This document shows, piece after piece, positions 12,101 to 23,709 of a stretch of 64,000 nt of DNA. The DNA comes from Sialis fuliginosa (taxonomy: Eukaryota; Arthropoda; Insecta; Megaloptera; Sialidae): contig OY540817.1 in NCBI GenBank assembly GCA_961205875.1, forward strand, positions 14,233,001-14,297,000, written 5' to 3'. Within the stretch, counting starts at the first letter, position 1, and the number at the start of each line of letters is the position of its first letter. Below the pieces are notes generated by a model. It worked only from the letters and a program-made list of their open reading frames with translations, was not told the DNA's origin and searched no databases. The position numbers were made by a program, and so were the translations under genes.

Positions 12101-12606
12101 TCATCATATCTCCACAAGGACCTACATCTCATGTTGTGTCGCCACAGATACTCTCTCCACATTTAGCCACGCATCAAGGCGTTCCTTATCATATATCCTC
12201 ACCTCACAGAGGCTCACATCACATAGCCGCACCTCAAGGCTTTTCTCCACATTTAGTTCCGTCACAAATTGGTTCTCCACACATAGCCACGCATCAGGGC
12301 GTCGTTCACCACGTGGCCGCACCTCAGATTGGTTCTCCTCATTTAGCCACGTCTCAGATTGGTTCTCCATACGTAGCCGCACCTCAAATAGTTTCTCCAC
12401 AACAGTTTCCTTCTCCACATGTGGCAACATCTCCAGTTGTAACACCGCATTATGGCGGTGCTGGTTTTGTTCCAAAATATTCGTATTTAGGACCGGCGGC
12501 ATATCCGAGTGGATTTGGTTTTAACCTCGACTACGACCATAGCTACGGATTAGGATATTCCGGACATGGGGGATATTATGGCTATACCGGATATGGAAAT
12601 TATTAA
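9083..12606 (+). CDS. Gene A: secreted histidine/proline-rich, cuticle-like protein (3 coding exons)
   Basis: Exons 9083-9182, 10311-10352 and 11981-12606 join in one frame (phases 1 and 1) into a 255-residue protein. All introns are GT-AG. Residues 1-16 form a typical signal peptide (MKLLTLLVCLCACVLA), followed by a Lys-Arg site at about 25-26 and then GIFGHGH. A short basic His/Lys stretch (35-47) comes from the middle exon. Residues 100-188 carry degenerate repeats of the type SPH(L/I)AT(H/S)Q or SPYVAAPQ. The tail from about 215 is rich in Gly and Tyr and ends GYTGYGNY. No Rebers-Riddiford chitin-binding consensus is visible, so assignment to cuticle, eggshell or another extracellular matrix rests on composition only. 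The coding sequence is clearly more GC-rich than its surroundings. The gene is 37 kb upstream of gene B, on the same strand and of similar style. Confidence 0.85.
10311..10352 (+). CDS. Gene A exon 2, 42-nt symmetric microexon
   Basis: A TTTTCAG acceptor (10304-10310) and a GTAAGC donor (10353-10358) bound 42 nt that read HRKKHHRFKHKKQ in the frame set by exon 1. The exon is phase 1 on both sides, so it could be skipped without a frameshift, giving a 241-residue form. The His-rich, basic composition matches neighbouring residues (GHGHG before, RHRGHGSG after), which supports it as genuine. No transcript evidence is available. Confidence 0.7.
10648..11070. mobile_element. Family M1-related element in gene A intron 2
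   Basis: CTAACGCTATCTGCGAGGTG near 10652 and its mirror CTGCAGATAGTGGCAGC near 11050 match the subterminal parts of the 2044-2290 element. The middle contains a perfect 14-bp hairpin (10925-10938 with 10942-10955) and another inverted pair (about 10800-10820 with 10863-10882). The terminal bases are degraded. Confidence 0.5.
11640..11887. mobile_element. Foldback element in gene A intron 2
   Basis: The left arm (about 11641-11731) and right arm (about 11800-11885) are inverse copies sharing GCTAGCA, CACTCTC, CTTATATGACAGTT and GAGTTTTT. The spacer is about 70 bases. No target duplication could be fixed. It ends about 95 bases before the exon 3 acceptor. Confidence 0.65.
11981..12606 (+). CDS. 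Gene A exon 3 (repeat region and Gly/Tyr-rich C-terminus)
   Basis: The acceptor AACAG ends at 11980. The exon opens with HRGHGSGYRDNYAPEEPPNY and has the stop TAA at 12604-12606. It carries about eight short SPH/GSPH-type repeats at 12136-12450 and a GY-rich end. The opposite strand is also open for 126 codons (12122-12502); this is a by-product of the CCA/CAY-rich repeat and is not called. Confidence 0.85.
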
Positions 12607-13125
12607 ACCAAATATGAGGGCGTTTTTTCGTGATACAGTTTGAAGCACTACTATAATATGCAATCTAATATTCGTTCTCACAAAACAATGTTTGAAGATA
12701 CCTCTTGATGATGCTATACCAACCTTCGATTTATTACTTAACGCGCGTATAGGGCGTTAGCTGGTGGTTTCGTAAAGGCAGGGGCTTCACGAGGTTTGTA
12801 TCTTAACATATGTGATCAAACTAATTTTGCGTCTCGGGCTTCAAAACTTCTAATTGTAAGTACGGCACAGTTGAGAAGTATTTATAATGACGTCACTGTT
12901 TGAATACTAATATACTACAAAGTATTCAAGATACGTCTATTCCATATGCATCATGAAAAACGTCTTTAATGATATAAGAGAATAATTTGTGAAAAGGAAT
13001 ATGCGAGATATATTTTTTAAATTGTACTTAATTTGTGAATTTTAATTAATGTATGTTTGATTTTTAGTCTTTAAAACCTAGTTAATAAGATAAAGCCAGT
13101 ATAGAGGCAAGTTTAGTGAAAAAAG

Positions 13126-13273
13126 CAGTGTCGTAGTAAGAAAATTTTCTGGAGTGGGGATAAATACATATAAGTTAAATTTTTGGAAAGTATTTTGAAC
13201 TGATGTTTTCTCAAAACTGAATATTTCGGAGCGGGGCTCCGTCCCCAAATCCCTATCCGTTACTACACCACTG
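13126..13273. mobile_element. 148-bp hAT-type element in the gene A 3' UTR
   Basis: The termini CAGTGTCGTAGTAA and TTACTACACCACTG are inverted, flanked by GAAAAAAG (13118-13125) and GAAGCAAG (13274-13281), an 8-bp duplication with two differences. It lies between the stop codon and the predicted polyadenylation signal, so it is probably part of the mRNA. Confidence 0.65.
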
Positions 13274-13447
13274 GAAGCAAGTATATAGATGTTTCACTTG
13301 CCTATCTTATCATTGTACATTTTTTACTTCTGTGTATTAGATTTATAATTTCATATATTTTTGTATGTGTTTTTTATATTATAAGTATTTTATTTAAATA
13401 TTTAAAAATACATTTGTATAAAAATGAGTATATATAAAATTTAAATC

Positions 13448-13453
13448 AATAAA
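13448..13453 (+). terminator. Probable polyadenylation signal of gene A
   Basis: AATAAA about 840 bases after the gene A stop, followed by TTTGTT-rich DNA. It is the best-placed canonical hexamer downstream of the gene. Other AT-rich hexamers exist, so the true 3' end could differ. Confidence 0.4.
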
Positions 13454-14618
13454 ATTTGTTATTTGGTTTAAATTAAAATGATTTTTTCTCATCCTATTCA
13501 AGTTTTATAATCGAAATAAGATAATTTAACTTCAAAGGTAAGTAAGTTTGATAAAAATATTAATATACCTGCAATAATTTAACCCGCCATTGGAGGCGTG
13601 AAAAATTCTCACATCAGTAGAAACGTTGGGTCAAATTGACCCGTCAGACATTAGAGGCTATTGAAAGCACTTTTTAATTACATAACTATTTCATTATTAA
13701 GTAAAACATGTCATTAGATCGCCAGCCTAATATAAATCACATAATATACCCCATTTTTTATTTTATTTATTTCAAAATTATGAAAATGTAAAATTAACTT
13801 AATCACAACAATTTTGACAAAATATGTCTGCATGGTTTAAAGTAATTTAAACAAACGCAATACATCCCTGTTTTATTCTTAAAATTTAAAAAAATAACAA
13901 CCACATAACAAAAATCAACAATCGTCACCACACAAATATTATTAACTTCAATTACATTACTTTCGCCCTACATTGAGCAATTATGCATACAAATCTGCCA
14001 ACAATGCATTTTTCCGTGTTAATTTTCGTTATTTTTTTGAAAAACTCAATTACGCAGTTAATTACACTTTCAAATTCTCCAAACAAAGAACTGCTGATGA
14101 GCGGGAAATTCATCTATTCGCAATTGGTACGCATATAACACGCGTACCCACTGATTGTCTAGTTTACATAATACTGGATGATTTCACATCAAATTATGCA
14201 TTCCTAAATGAGTGATGCCAATTGCGAAACACATAAAATCACCTACTGAAACATTTGATCGGCGCTGTGGTCAATAATCAAATAATCGAGTTAAAACAAT
14301 AGGGCGGTTGGCAACAATGACAATCAGTGCGACATGTACCGCCCTCTGTTGTGTAACTCTGTATGTTACATGGTTGTGTAGTGGGGTGAGCTACACACAG
14401 ATGTCTCTGTTAGTTGTTTTATGGCAAAATATGCTAATTAACGTGCTTTCCTTATGATTATTTTGATTTAATGTGAATTAATTAAAATATCGTTGATTTC
14501 ATATCAAGTTTTAATTGTTTTATATTAGAAATTTGCGATGTTTACGATTCTAGTGAAGTTTTATTTTGAATATCCGCTATGCTAAAAAATGATCATACAA
14601 TTAGTATAAGAGTATAAG

Positions 14619-14736
14619 CAGGCGCGTATACAGCCTAACTTTTCGGATTTTTTCATAATATTTAGTGTATTTTTTTCAATTCTTGAGGGAGAGGTCATGA
14701 TCCCTTGACCCCCCCCCCGCCTTGTATACGCGCCTG
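14619..14736. mobile_element. 118-bp hAT-type element with perfect 8-bp duplication
   Basis: The termini CAGGCGCGTATACA and TGTATACGCGCCTG are perfect inverted repeats, flanked on both sides by AGTATAAG (14611-14618 and 14737-14744). It includes a run of nine or more C near 14710. The intact duplication suggests a fairly recent insertion. Confidence 0.85.
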
Positions 14737-15602
14737 AGTATAAGCTTATTTCGTGTATTTTCTGCAGTCTTTTGTATGGATATTTGCCGATTCTATGAAA
14801 AATTTATGAATATTTTCATAATTTTTGTGTTTTAATCATATAGGTATGAAAAAAATAAATATCCTCGAAATACAAGAAAAAAAAATTAAAAGGTATATCA
14901 TTTGATACTCCACTAGCCCAGATTGCAAAAATAAATAAAAGTTTTTTGTTTGACAACTCATTTTGCTCTCTCAAGTTATTGGTCCATAATTTATTATAAT
15001 TATGTTAAATCTCAGTTTTCTAAATCAAAAAGTCTAAAAAGGCTGTGACAGATAAACAGGCACAGTGTTGCTCCTTCCGAAATCGTAATTAGTAAAACAA
15101 AAAGGAAACGCATAAGAAATAAGTAAAAGTGTATAACATTTATCTACAAACATGTACAGAAACATATTTAGAAATCTATATCAGACATTGTAAACAAATA
15201 CAATTTAATAACTTCACAATCGGTATAGCAATATATTTTTTTACAAAACATGAAATGTACATATTTCACAATTCAATCTTCAATTTCAATTTATGTTTGA
15301 CAGAACATGTTTACAATTTTATTTATTGAGAATAAATATGTCTGCTATTTCCGTTGAATATGTGGATCATTGGAACAATAAATTATCACTTTTTAATGTT
15401 TGCGTACCAATGAAAGTAACTCGATCTGGAATCTGTGGATTATGTGGTATTTATGATAAATTACAGGAAATTTAAAAAATAACACTTTTTCAATCTTGTC
15501 GAAGAAAGTGTATCAACAATATAAATGATATGTGCTTACAAGATTATAATATTGTAAATATAATCTATCTCATAAAAATTTACAAAAGAGAGCTGAGTGC
15601 GG

Positions 15603-15740
15603 GCCAAGGTATATGAAGACAAGGTAGTCTCATCAACTCTTTGACCAATCAGCGTTGGCACGGGAATTGACGTCACTTGGGGGATGTATTCAAATGCTAT
15701 AAATGTATAATAGAATATCAATTAAAAAAATTCCTTTATT
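15603..15740. repeat. Family M2 single-arm fragment
   Basis: Matches the outer arm of the 6706-7158 element: ACAAGGTAGTCTCATCAACT, CCAATCAGCGTTGGCACGGG, TGACGTCAC and TATAAATGTATAAT occur in the same order. Only one arm is present. Confidence 0.65.
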
Positions 15741-18640
15741 TATTCTTGTTTTCGTATTTTTTGATATTTAATCAAATAAGTACAAATTCGACATTGCAAA
15801 ATTATTAATAAGCGATTTTTCGTTTTAAATCGGTGTATAGACTGCAATTTTTGAGTAAAGTTCATTTTTTTAAATTTTCATAATTTAATTTTGTATCGAT
15901 CTGTTAAGCATGATTTTGCAAAAAATATTGCTAAAAATACAGTATTATTTAAGACCCATAATAATATGTATGTTCTTGTTGTTTTTGGTAACAAAATTGT
16001 TTCATTTACACAAATATGTTTTTTATTATTAAAGTAATGTACTTTTAATGATCGACTTGACGAACTGATTGTCTAAGTATGGGGTAAAGGGGGGAGGGCG
16101 ATAAATCTCACCTACGGCGTCAGACTTGCTAAGGTCGGCTCTGAACATATTATGTAGGTATATGTACATATATCGTTATTAAAATAATATAGTAATTTGA
16201 ATAGTTTGTTTAAAACTGCTAGTATATTATAAAGTTACTACACTCTGTGTACAAATAAACAAATACATCCTTAATCAATTTTTCCACCCTAACAATACAT
16301 ATTGTAGTTCTATATACGACACATAATTGTCTTGTCAAATGGTATGCAGATTCCTAACTTACCAACATAACAAGAGCGACGCTCGTGGCTACAACATTAC
16401 GGGCAATGGCATGGCGGCGGGCAGTTTTGGTAAAACCAATTACACGTCTCTAAACAACGTTAAACTACAGTATAGATGTGCGCACATAGACCGAATTATG
16501 GTCCTTAGTTAACTGAATTTGTTTACGAGTGCATGCATTGGTGCTTTAAGCTAATTCCAGTAATGTATTGCTGTTAAAATTGCATTTAACAAGAAAATAA
16601 GAAGAAATACATTGTTTATTTGCACTTACTACGCTACTACCTCTGCTTAGAGGTAGAAAGAGAGCAATTTATTGAGAGTTTACAAAGATTTAAAAACAAC
16701 TTTGACTTTATAGCGTTGTACAATTGTGTAACGCTCTAAGAGCGTATATAGTATGCTCAGTGGCTTAGCTATATTGTTTAAGAACTTATCTGGAACTTTG
16801 GAAGAGGATATGTTTTTTTGAAAAAAATTGAATTCAGGATGTGATCTATATTTCAGAAGAAAGGAATCGGGTTTATAAGGACGATTTAAGGACAGACAAT
16901 ATTATGCGTTATCATAAAATTATTAGTAATAAATGACATGAGACAAAAGGTTGTATATTTGTTGTCCCTTCATTTACTACGATAGTTCGGTTCCATTATA
17001 ATGTCGCTCCACTTTGTGATAGAGCCACCAATTGATTCTTGGTATACAGTATCGCGTTGGGTAAACGTTTCACCAGCTTTATTCTCTTGTAAAAATGAAA
17101 ATTTAAACACACCTTGATGTAGGAAGTAATCCTAAGAAAATTAGTTTAACTTTTTATGCTATTGTATTTAAGAATTGAGAGATGGTGGGTTAAAACTCAT
17201 TTTATTATAAATGGGACTATTATAAGCTATATCTATTGGAATTTTATTAATTTCTTTTCGCCACTCTACGATTATTAGTTCAAGAGATATGTTTCCAGAG
17301 TATGGCATATTTCGTTGCATTCATGCTCCTGAGGTTACCCTCTTGTACCATCATACGTCAAAATAACAAATCAGTAATTTTTTTACAAGGAATGCTTTAA
17401 CTAAAAATAATAATTATTAAATTGATAAAAAAATATCTATTTACTAAAACGAAATTATGAAAAAATTAAATATTTTTAAATGCATTCATACTTTTCATTT
17501 AATTAAAGATAATTTCTAGTTATGTGTACCAAAACGTAATAATATCAGAGTTTAAAGACATTTGATTGACTGATCTTACTAAATAACACGTTGCGGCAAC
17601 GCTTGCGTCGCGAGCTAGTAAAAAGAAAGTGATTCTCTTAACTGCAATATTATTAATATTACATTATATATTTACACGTAATTTCTCTTTGGATTCCGAT
17701 TATCGTTTATCAAGGTGAATACCCACAGCAGTGGTGGCATGCAGGCCAACTCCAGAGAATCAAAATTGATTAATCCCAATTATGTATTCATAATTGTAAC
17801 GTATTTTAAAAAATGCTAAAAAATGTGTCGTTTGAATTCCGGAATATGAATTAAAAACTAAAAATTTTTATAAAAAAACTTACAAGCTGTGTAGTCAATC
17901 ATTCTCTCTAATAAAAAAAATTTTCTGAAAAAAAAACCTCGAAAATTTGATTTATTTTTTGTCAAAGAAATGTGTAGTTTAAATAAAAAAATATTTTTTT
18001 TTTTTTAATGGAATATATTATTAGTTATTAAATATATTTTTAAATGAATTATTTGTAATAATTTTTTTGGGATGGGAGGAGGAGAAAAAAATCGCTTAGG
18101 GTGCCAAACTCATTGAGGGAGGCCGGTTCTGTTAAAAACTAATTATATTAATAACCCCGAAAGGAAAAGTTAAATTCTAACAATAAATTTTAGTTAAAAA
18201 GTTAAAATACTATTTTTCGCCAATTTAACAGTGAGTCGATTTATTTCACTTTCTACATATTTTAAATATTAATTTGATATAAGGTACATATATTATGTTC
18301 CATGTTATTCAAAATAATAAACATGGCATGGATCTATTCTCTCTGCCATTTTCAAGTTAATTATTAGTGTTCTATATACATAGGTATTTCAAACTTTATT
18401 AATATAAGCTTTGTGGTATGATGCTCCATTGGCTCCATGTTATTCAAAATCAATAATAATGTATAAATGTAGGCTTTGTTTGCACAATGAAAATGGTTTG
18501 TGTTTTTGGAGTATATGGTTGTTTTATAGGCAATATAATGCATTTTGATTGTTTTTTTAAATTTCTATATTTTTTTCGGTTTGATACAAAAACTACTTTG
18601 ACTTGAAAAATGTATAATTAGTTGATGTTTTTTATGTAAT
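15741..18640. other. Intergenic DNA, degraded repeats only
   Basis: No gene. A CGCGACGCAAGCGTTGCCGC stretch near 17590-17612 (minus strand) resembles an R1-type head. The somewhat GC-richer 16370-16450 is open for 61 codons but shows no recognisable protein. Confidence 0.45.
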
Positions 18641-18648
18641 AGTATTCA

Positions 18649-18945
18649 TTAATTAATATTTATAAACGAAAAGCACTTTTTATTTGTTTATTTAATTTAA
18701 AAAACTTTAATAAAAATAAAAATAAAAACGTTAGGTCGTATATAGATAATATATTATTATATACATAAGTACTGTTGTTTTTTTTAATTCAGTTAATTAA
18801 TATTTAGAAGCAAAATTACATGGAAAAATGAAATTTACTTTTTATTTAATTATTTATTAATTTAAAAAACTTTAATCAAAAAATAAAAACATAAGGTCGT
18901 AGAGAATATATTCTTATATATGTATCTACTGTTATTTAAAAAAAA
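18649..18945. repeat. Two-copy tandem duplication, unit about 150 bp
   Basis: About 18649-18790 and 18793-18943 share TTAATTAATATTTA, ACTTTTTATTT, AAAAAACTTTAAT, TAAAAAC, AGGTCGTA and ACTGTT in the same order with small indels. It is non-coding. Confidence 0.65.
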
Positions 18946-19802
18946 AAATTAATTAAGCGCAATCGTGGACATACAATTTTTTTTTATAATATTAAATTTA
19001 TCACTAATTAAAACTGGTTAAATGTTTTGATTTTTACTTGTACCTCGTAGATATGATTGAGATCTATAATTTGAGACCAAAACCCACGTGGTAGCTGCTT
19101 TGCGTGTCGAGATATACTGATTTTAAATTTACGCTAGCGCACAAAACTGATCTCAATGCGTTACATCAAGTTTCCGAAATCCCCACCCATAGTATCTGGC
19201 TTGAAACACTAGACGTTATTCACGTCAAAAATCAAATGTAAGATACGTTTGAACAAAATTTTCCAACTCATATTTTTTAATAAGAAGATAAGTATGTGTA
19301 GTATATTTTAGAGCAGCCAGTTGCACGAGTATTAATCAATTTCGAAAAACACGTGGACATAACCGCAGGAAAATTCTAGTATCAAATAAAATACAGAAAC
19401 TACACTCGTTTTTTAATTAATCGTAAGTGTGTATGTACCCTAACTGACATAAGTGTAAAGTAGAACATATTTAACAGCTATGCCAACTGACAAAATATAT
19501 GAATACGTAATTCATTTTTGTTATAAGTGTACAATAACGTTGATTAGGCACAAGTACTGATGTCAATTTGCAGCAGAACGAATCTATAGGGTGTCTAAAA
19601 AGTATGTAAGTATTAATTAATGTAAAAAATATATAAAATATTGTAATTATAAAAAAAATCTATATTGAGCCCCTAAGGATGTTTCCTAATCAATAGAAAA
19701 ACTTGTATGCATCTAAACATATATTTTGTCTAGTATTAGTAAAACATTGATTTTATTCTTCAGAGTGTAGATACACTACATTATTCTGGATGATAATTTA
19801 AC

Positions 19803-19842
19803 AAACATTTCGTTACACATTACTGTGGACATCTTCAGGAAA
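19803..19842 (-). ncRNA. Degenerate hammerhead-like motif (H2)
   Basis: The minus strand reads CCTGAAGATGTCCACAGTAA, then GTGTAACGAAATGTTTG: a CTGAAGA box, a hairpin and GAAA. It closely matches the motif at 42741-42780. No GTH cleavage triplet follows the GAAA, so activity is doubtful. Confidence 0.4.
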
Positions 19843-20782
19843 GAAGTTTGAAGATATCAATTTAACATTAACAAGTTTACACTCAGAAGCCAATAATGGT
19901 TGAAGTAGCGACAGTAGACAACAATATGTATAATATATAATAGTGGACTCTATTTTTTAAAAATAAATTGGACGGTTATTACCCCTTTATACACTTTTAA
20001 TGACCAAAAAAAGTCAATTGGCTTAATTTTACCTCCTGGAAGCTTTAAATTACCAAAAAAGAAGGTAAATACGCATTATTTTTTAACATTTGAGACAGAT
20101 GTCACCTTACTTCAAACTATCTCCATACAGGTAAGTGCTGATCAAAGGGGAGGGACATGGGGGGCATGACCCCCGAATCCTAAAAAATTAAAGCTAATCA
20201 AATAGAAAAATGCTTATTAAATTACTAAAGTAACTTTTTTTGACCCTAAACTGTCATTTCTCAGATCATGACCCTCCCCAAATTGGAAAATTAGATCCGT
20301 ATGATAGGTATACTAATAAATTGATATAATATTGATGATAAAAAAATAAAGTTATGTATACCTACCATATAAAACGAGAGAATATCTATTATATTTAGTT
20401 TCCACTGTATTTTCTATGGTACACTCTGTATCAGAAGACTTGTTAAACATCAAGAAAGCACTTTCTCTTTCATAGCGCAAGAAATAAAACTCATCTGGGA
20501 GCATGTGTAGTAGGTACCCAATGGCAGTCGACACTTAGCTGACGGTTTCTATTCTTTAAAAGGAAGAATTTTGTTTGAAAGTGAACTAATTTTTTATGCA
20601 AATTACATAAAACAAGAACTGTTGTCAAGGGCGTAGCCAGGATTTTATTCGGAAAAGGGAGAGTTGGTTGGCGCAAAAATTGACATTTTACACTAAAATA
20701 AATAAATAAATTAATTTTTAAATTAAAAAAGATTTAGTCTAAAATTAATCATCATGAGTCATGCAAATATATTTTTCTTTAA

Positions 20783-21087
20783 TGCCCGTATTATAAAGAC
20801 TTTGCTTGAGTGCAAATGCAAATTGGCTTCCAGATAACGCTATCTGCTACGCACTGAATATAAATGACAAATTGTTATTTATTCTTGAATCGTACATATG
20901 ATAACCTTGACGCACGCGCGATAAAAAGAAATCAGTGACTTAAAATAAGTGCTGCCAAGTGTACCTCATAAAATGCACATAGCAAAGGTATACCTACATT
21001 ATTATACCACTGCTTTAAAATGTCCAGAGCGTTAACTGGAAGCTAATTTGATTTTTCACTAAAGTAAATTATTTATAATATCGTGTT
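20783..21087. mobile_element. Family M1 copy, right end degraded
   Basis: Starts TGCCCGTATTATAAAG after a TAA and contains ACGCTATCTGCTA and ACTGCTTTAAAAT as in the 2044-2290 copy. It ends near TTATAATATCGTGTT. Confidence 0.55.
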
Positions 21088-22002
21088 TTGTTTGTATTTG
21101 AGAACAGAGTGCAAAGACCATTGAGACTTCTCTGTCACTTTTTAATTTGTCGCAACGCAGAGAAAAATCGTTCAATATTGCCTGTTGTACAATTATACAC
21201 AGCTGTGTTAGAGCAATAAGAATTGCATTTTTGGCTGCAGGAAAGAACGTGTCGCAGCCAGCTGATTAAAAAAAGTTAATGTTTGAGTTTCCAGAATATA
21301 GACTTACGTTAAAGAATTAAATGTACACATTTCTGTATAAAAATATCCTTCTTTAGTCGATAGACTTATTTGCTGATTACTTTTTTCGATAAATTGAAAG
21401 ATGTACAAATTATCAGTAATTATAATGATTGTCTCTTTTCATGTCGTACGGTGAAGTACTATTGTCCACAATATAGGCGGGGGGGGGGGATGTTGGTACC
21501 TCCCCCGTCTCCCCTGGTTACGCTCATGGCTATGATTAAATATTTCTATTGAATGAAATAATCCCCTGGCTGTTTTTGCTAACTTGTTTACTGTTAAGGT
21601 CATTAACACTCTATATAGTTATTTAGATTTAATTTAGTATGGTTTGTATACAAACCTGTTAGCTGGTGGTATTTTCTTTATAGATATCAGTGTTACATGC
21701 ATATGATTGTATTTTCATATATATATTTAGATTAGTAATTCTTGGTATTTTTTACATTCTTGTGCGGCCATATATCTATGTGCCTGTAAGAAATAATGTA
21801 TGAAAAACAAAATAATTGATGTAATTTCACTTTACACATTTTTTCTTATTTACTACAGTGGCGTAATCAGATTTTTTTATAAGCAAGGGCGCCTATATTA
21901 TACGGTGTAGCCAGCTGGTCCTCCACTTTCTGCCCCCCTCCCCCCTTTCTCGCTGGGAAAGCCAATGTTTTACTAACAATTTAGATAGCATTCTGCAGTG
22001 AT

Positions 22003-22280
22003 TTTGCTTCCTCGCAATATCGAAGATACGAGAAGCTTTGTGATCGTTTTAGAATGGGACAAAAATTGTTCTCCGATTTCAAAATTTTAAATTGATCTTT
22101 CCGTTTCAGGCCAAGACAAACACTGTCCGTCCGTCTGTCTGTGTAAAATTCTATAAAAATTAAATGTTTAACCAATTCCAGGCAATTTATCTGAACACTA
22201 TCGGTTTTTGTTTAAATTTTTCAATAATTATTTACTTTTGGTGAATTTAGCACGAGGAAGCACTGTGCATTTACTTGGCA
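22003..22280 (-). repeat. Dispersed repeat R2, fragment 2
   Basis: The reverse complement matches parts of 39250-39880, both the TGCTTCCTCG end and the GACAAACACTGTCCGTCC block. The order is collapsed relative to the long copy, indicating an internal deletion. Confidence 0.6.
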
Positions 22281-22839
22281 GATGTTAACATTTGTTATAC
22301 ATTGCGATGGAAATCTTCAGGGTTATTTAAGAATTGCGATGCTCTCTAAATAAATGTTGGCAAATGTAACAACCAAAATAACACATTTTATATCTAGAAG
22401 CCATTTTATGTTGACATAATTTTTTTTTTTACTTTTTGCTGTAAATACCTATGCCTATACGATAAAATCATGAGCGACTCATTTTATCGCCTAAGGCAAA
22501 TATTTCAAGTTTTTCCAGCTCACACTATCAATTTGAACTATTTTTATAACCTACATATGCACCTACGCTGTAAACATTTACATAAATAATACAGGGCGAA
22601 TCGTAAGTTAGAAATGTCGATATGTAACAGAAGTATAATCTTTCGGTAAGTATACTTAAAACATATGTTTTATAGTCTAATTTGAGGTCATAAAATTTCA
22701 AACCATTTTTATGATTTTTTTATAGACCGGCAAACTTTGTTCTGGCCAAAAATAATTTGTTTAAAAATCAGACCATAAATACATATTTTCGTAAATAGTG
22801 CTACCTACCGGGTTAATTTTTTTTAAATATTTCATTCCA

Positions 22840-23036
22840 CGTAACAATATGAGTGAAATCGGACCAAAACCATTTTCGTAATTATCTCAACCCCAGCACC
22901 ATCTACCGGGTCCAAAAAATCTATAAACTTACCGGGGCATCAAACGAACATATGGTGCGAATATGGTTTCGATACGTCCAGTGGTTTAGGCCTGATGAGA
23001 TGACATATACGCACCAACGTTTTTATATATTAAGAT
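22840..23036. repeat. Retroelement 3'-end-like remnant
   Basis: Contains ATATGGTTTCGATACGTCCA, GTGGTTTAGGCCTGATGAG and CATATACGCACCAACG, ending in TTTTATATATTAAGAT. This layout is common at the tails of insect non-LTR or SINE-like repeats. The open frame across it is incidental. Confidence 0.45.
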
Positions 23037-23364
23037 AATTATTAGGTTACAAAATTTTATTTATTATTGAAGTAAATGTTATATTAGTACATTTCATATA
23101 TTGTGTGTTTGTCTTTATTCTTGATTGAGAACTTTATCCTCTTTGGCATCACTCTTATAATCTTTTCACATGAGCATTAATTTCATCATTATGATATCAT
23201 AATACTTATATAAGTACCACAAATATCATTTAGTATTTCTATTAGATATTTTTTGTAAGGAGTAATCAAGAATAAATAATTTTTTGGATTACTGTACTTA
23301 TTATATACAATATTGTCTTATTGATAAACATTAATATATATGAAAACTATTCGTTAGTGTAATT

Positions 23365-23685
23365 TTAGTAACTAGTATCGCCTATAGAAATTCGACCATT
23401 ATTTTACCTGCCTTAACGGCGACACACGCACATTGTTTTTTTGTGCACATCTATGGCACAGTACCTTTCGAATGATACAAGTTTCATTCACTTCCTTTTA
23501 TTATAAATACTAAAAAAACGTACGACAATTTTCGATGTTCACGTATTCAAAACTGCTCTATGGATTTTAAAAATTTTTTATAGAAAAACACTCGGAACAC
23601 ATCCAAGAATCACCCCAAATGAAAAAAAAATCGGCTGCAAAAACATTTTATTTAAAGCCGTCATTTGTACACCGTGATATAGATA
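23365..23685. mobile_element. 321-bp insert between 22-bp direct repeats
   Basis: AAAACTATTCGTTAGTGTAA followed by TT occurs exactly at 23343-23364 and again at 23686-23707. The interval between has TAGTATCGCCTATAGAAATT near its start and no open frame. A long perfect direct repeat around a short insert fits target-primed retroposition, though local duplication could also explain it. Confidence 0.6.
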
Positions 23686-23709
23686 AAAACTATTCGTTAG
23701 TGTAATTCG

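Noticed and set aside
12122-12502. 126-codon open frame antisense to gene A exon 3
   Set aside because: It lies wholly within the repeat-coding exon and reflects the codon pattern of the sense repeats; it has no signal peptide, domain or splice partners.
13973-14215. 80-codon plus-strand open frame
   Set aside because: No recognisable domain, no splice context, and composition like surrounding AT-rich DNA apart from a few repeat-like words.
16327-16512. 61-codon open frame with GC-rich middle
   Set aside because: Too short, unrecognised, and without promoter or splice support; possibly a TE remnant.
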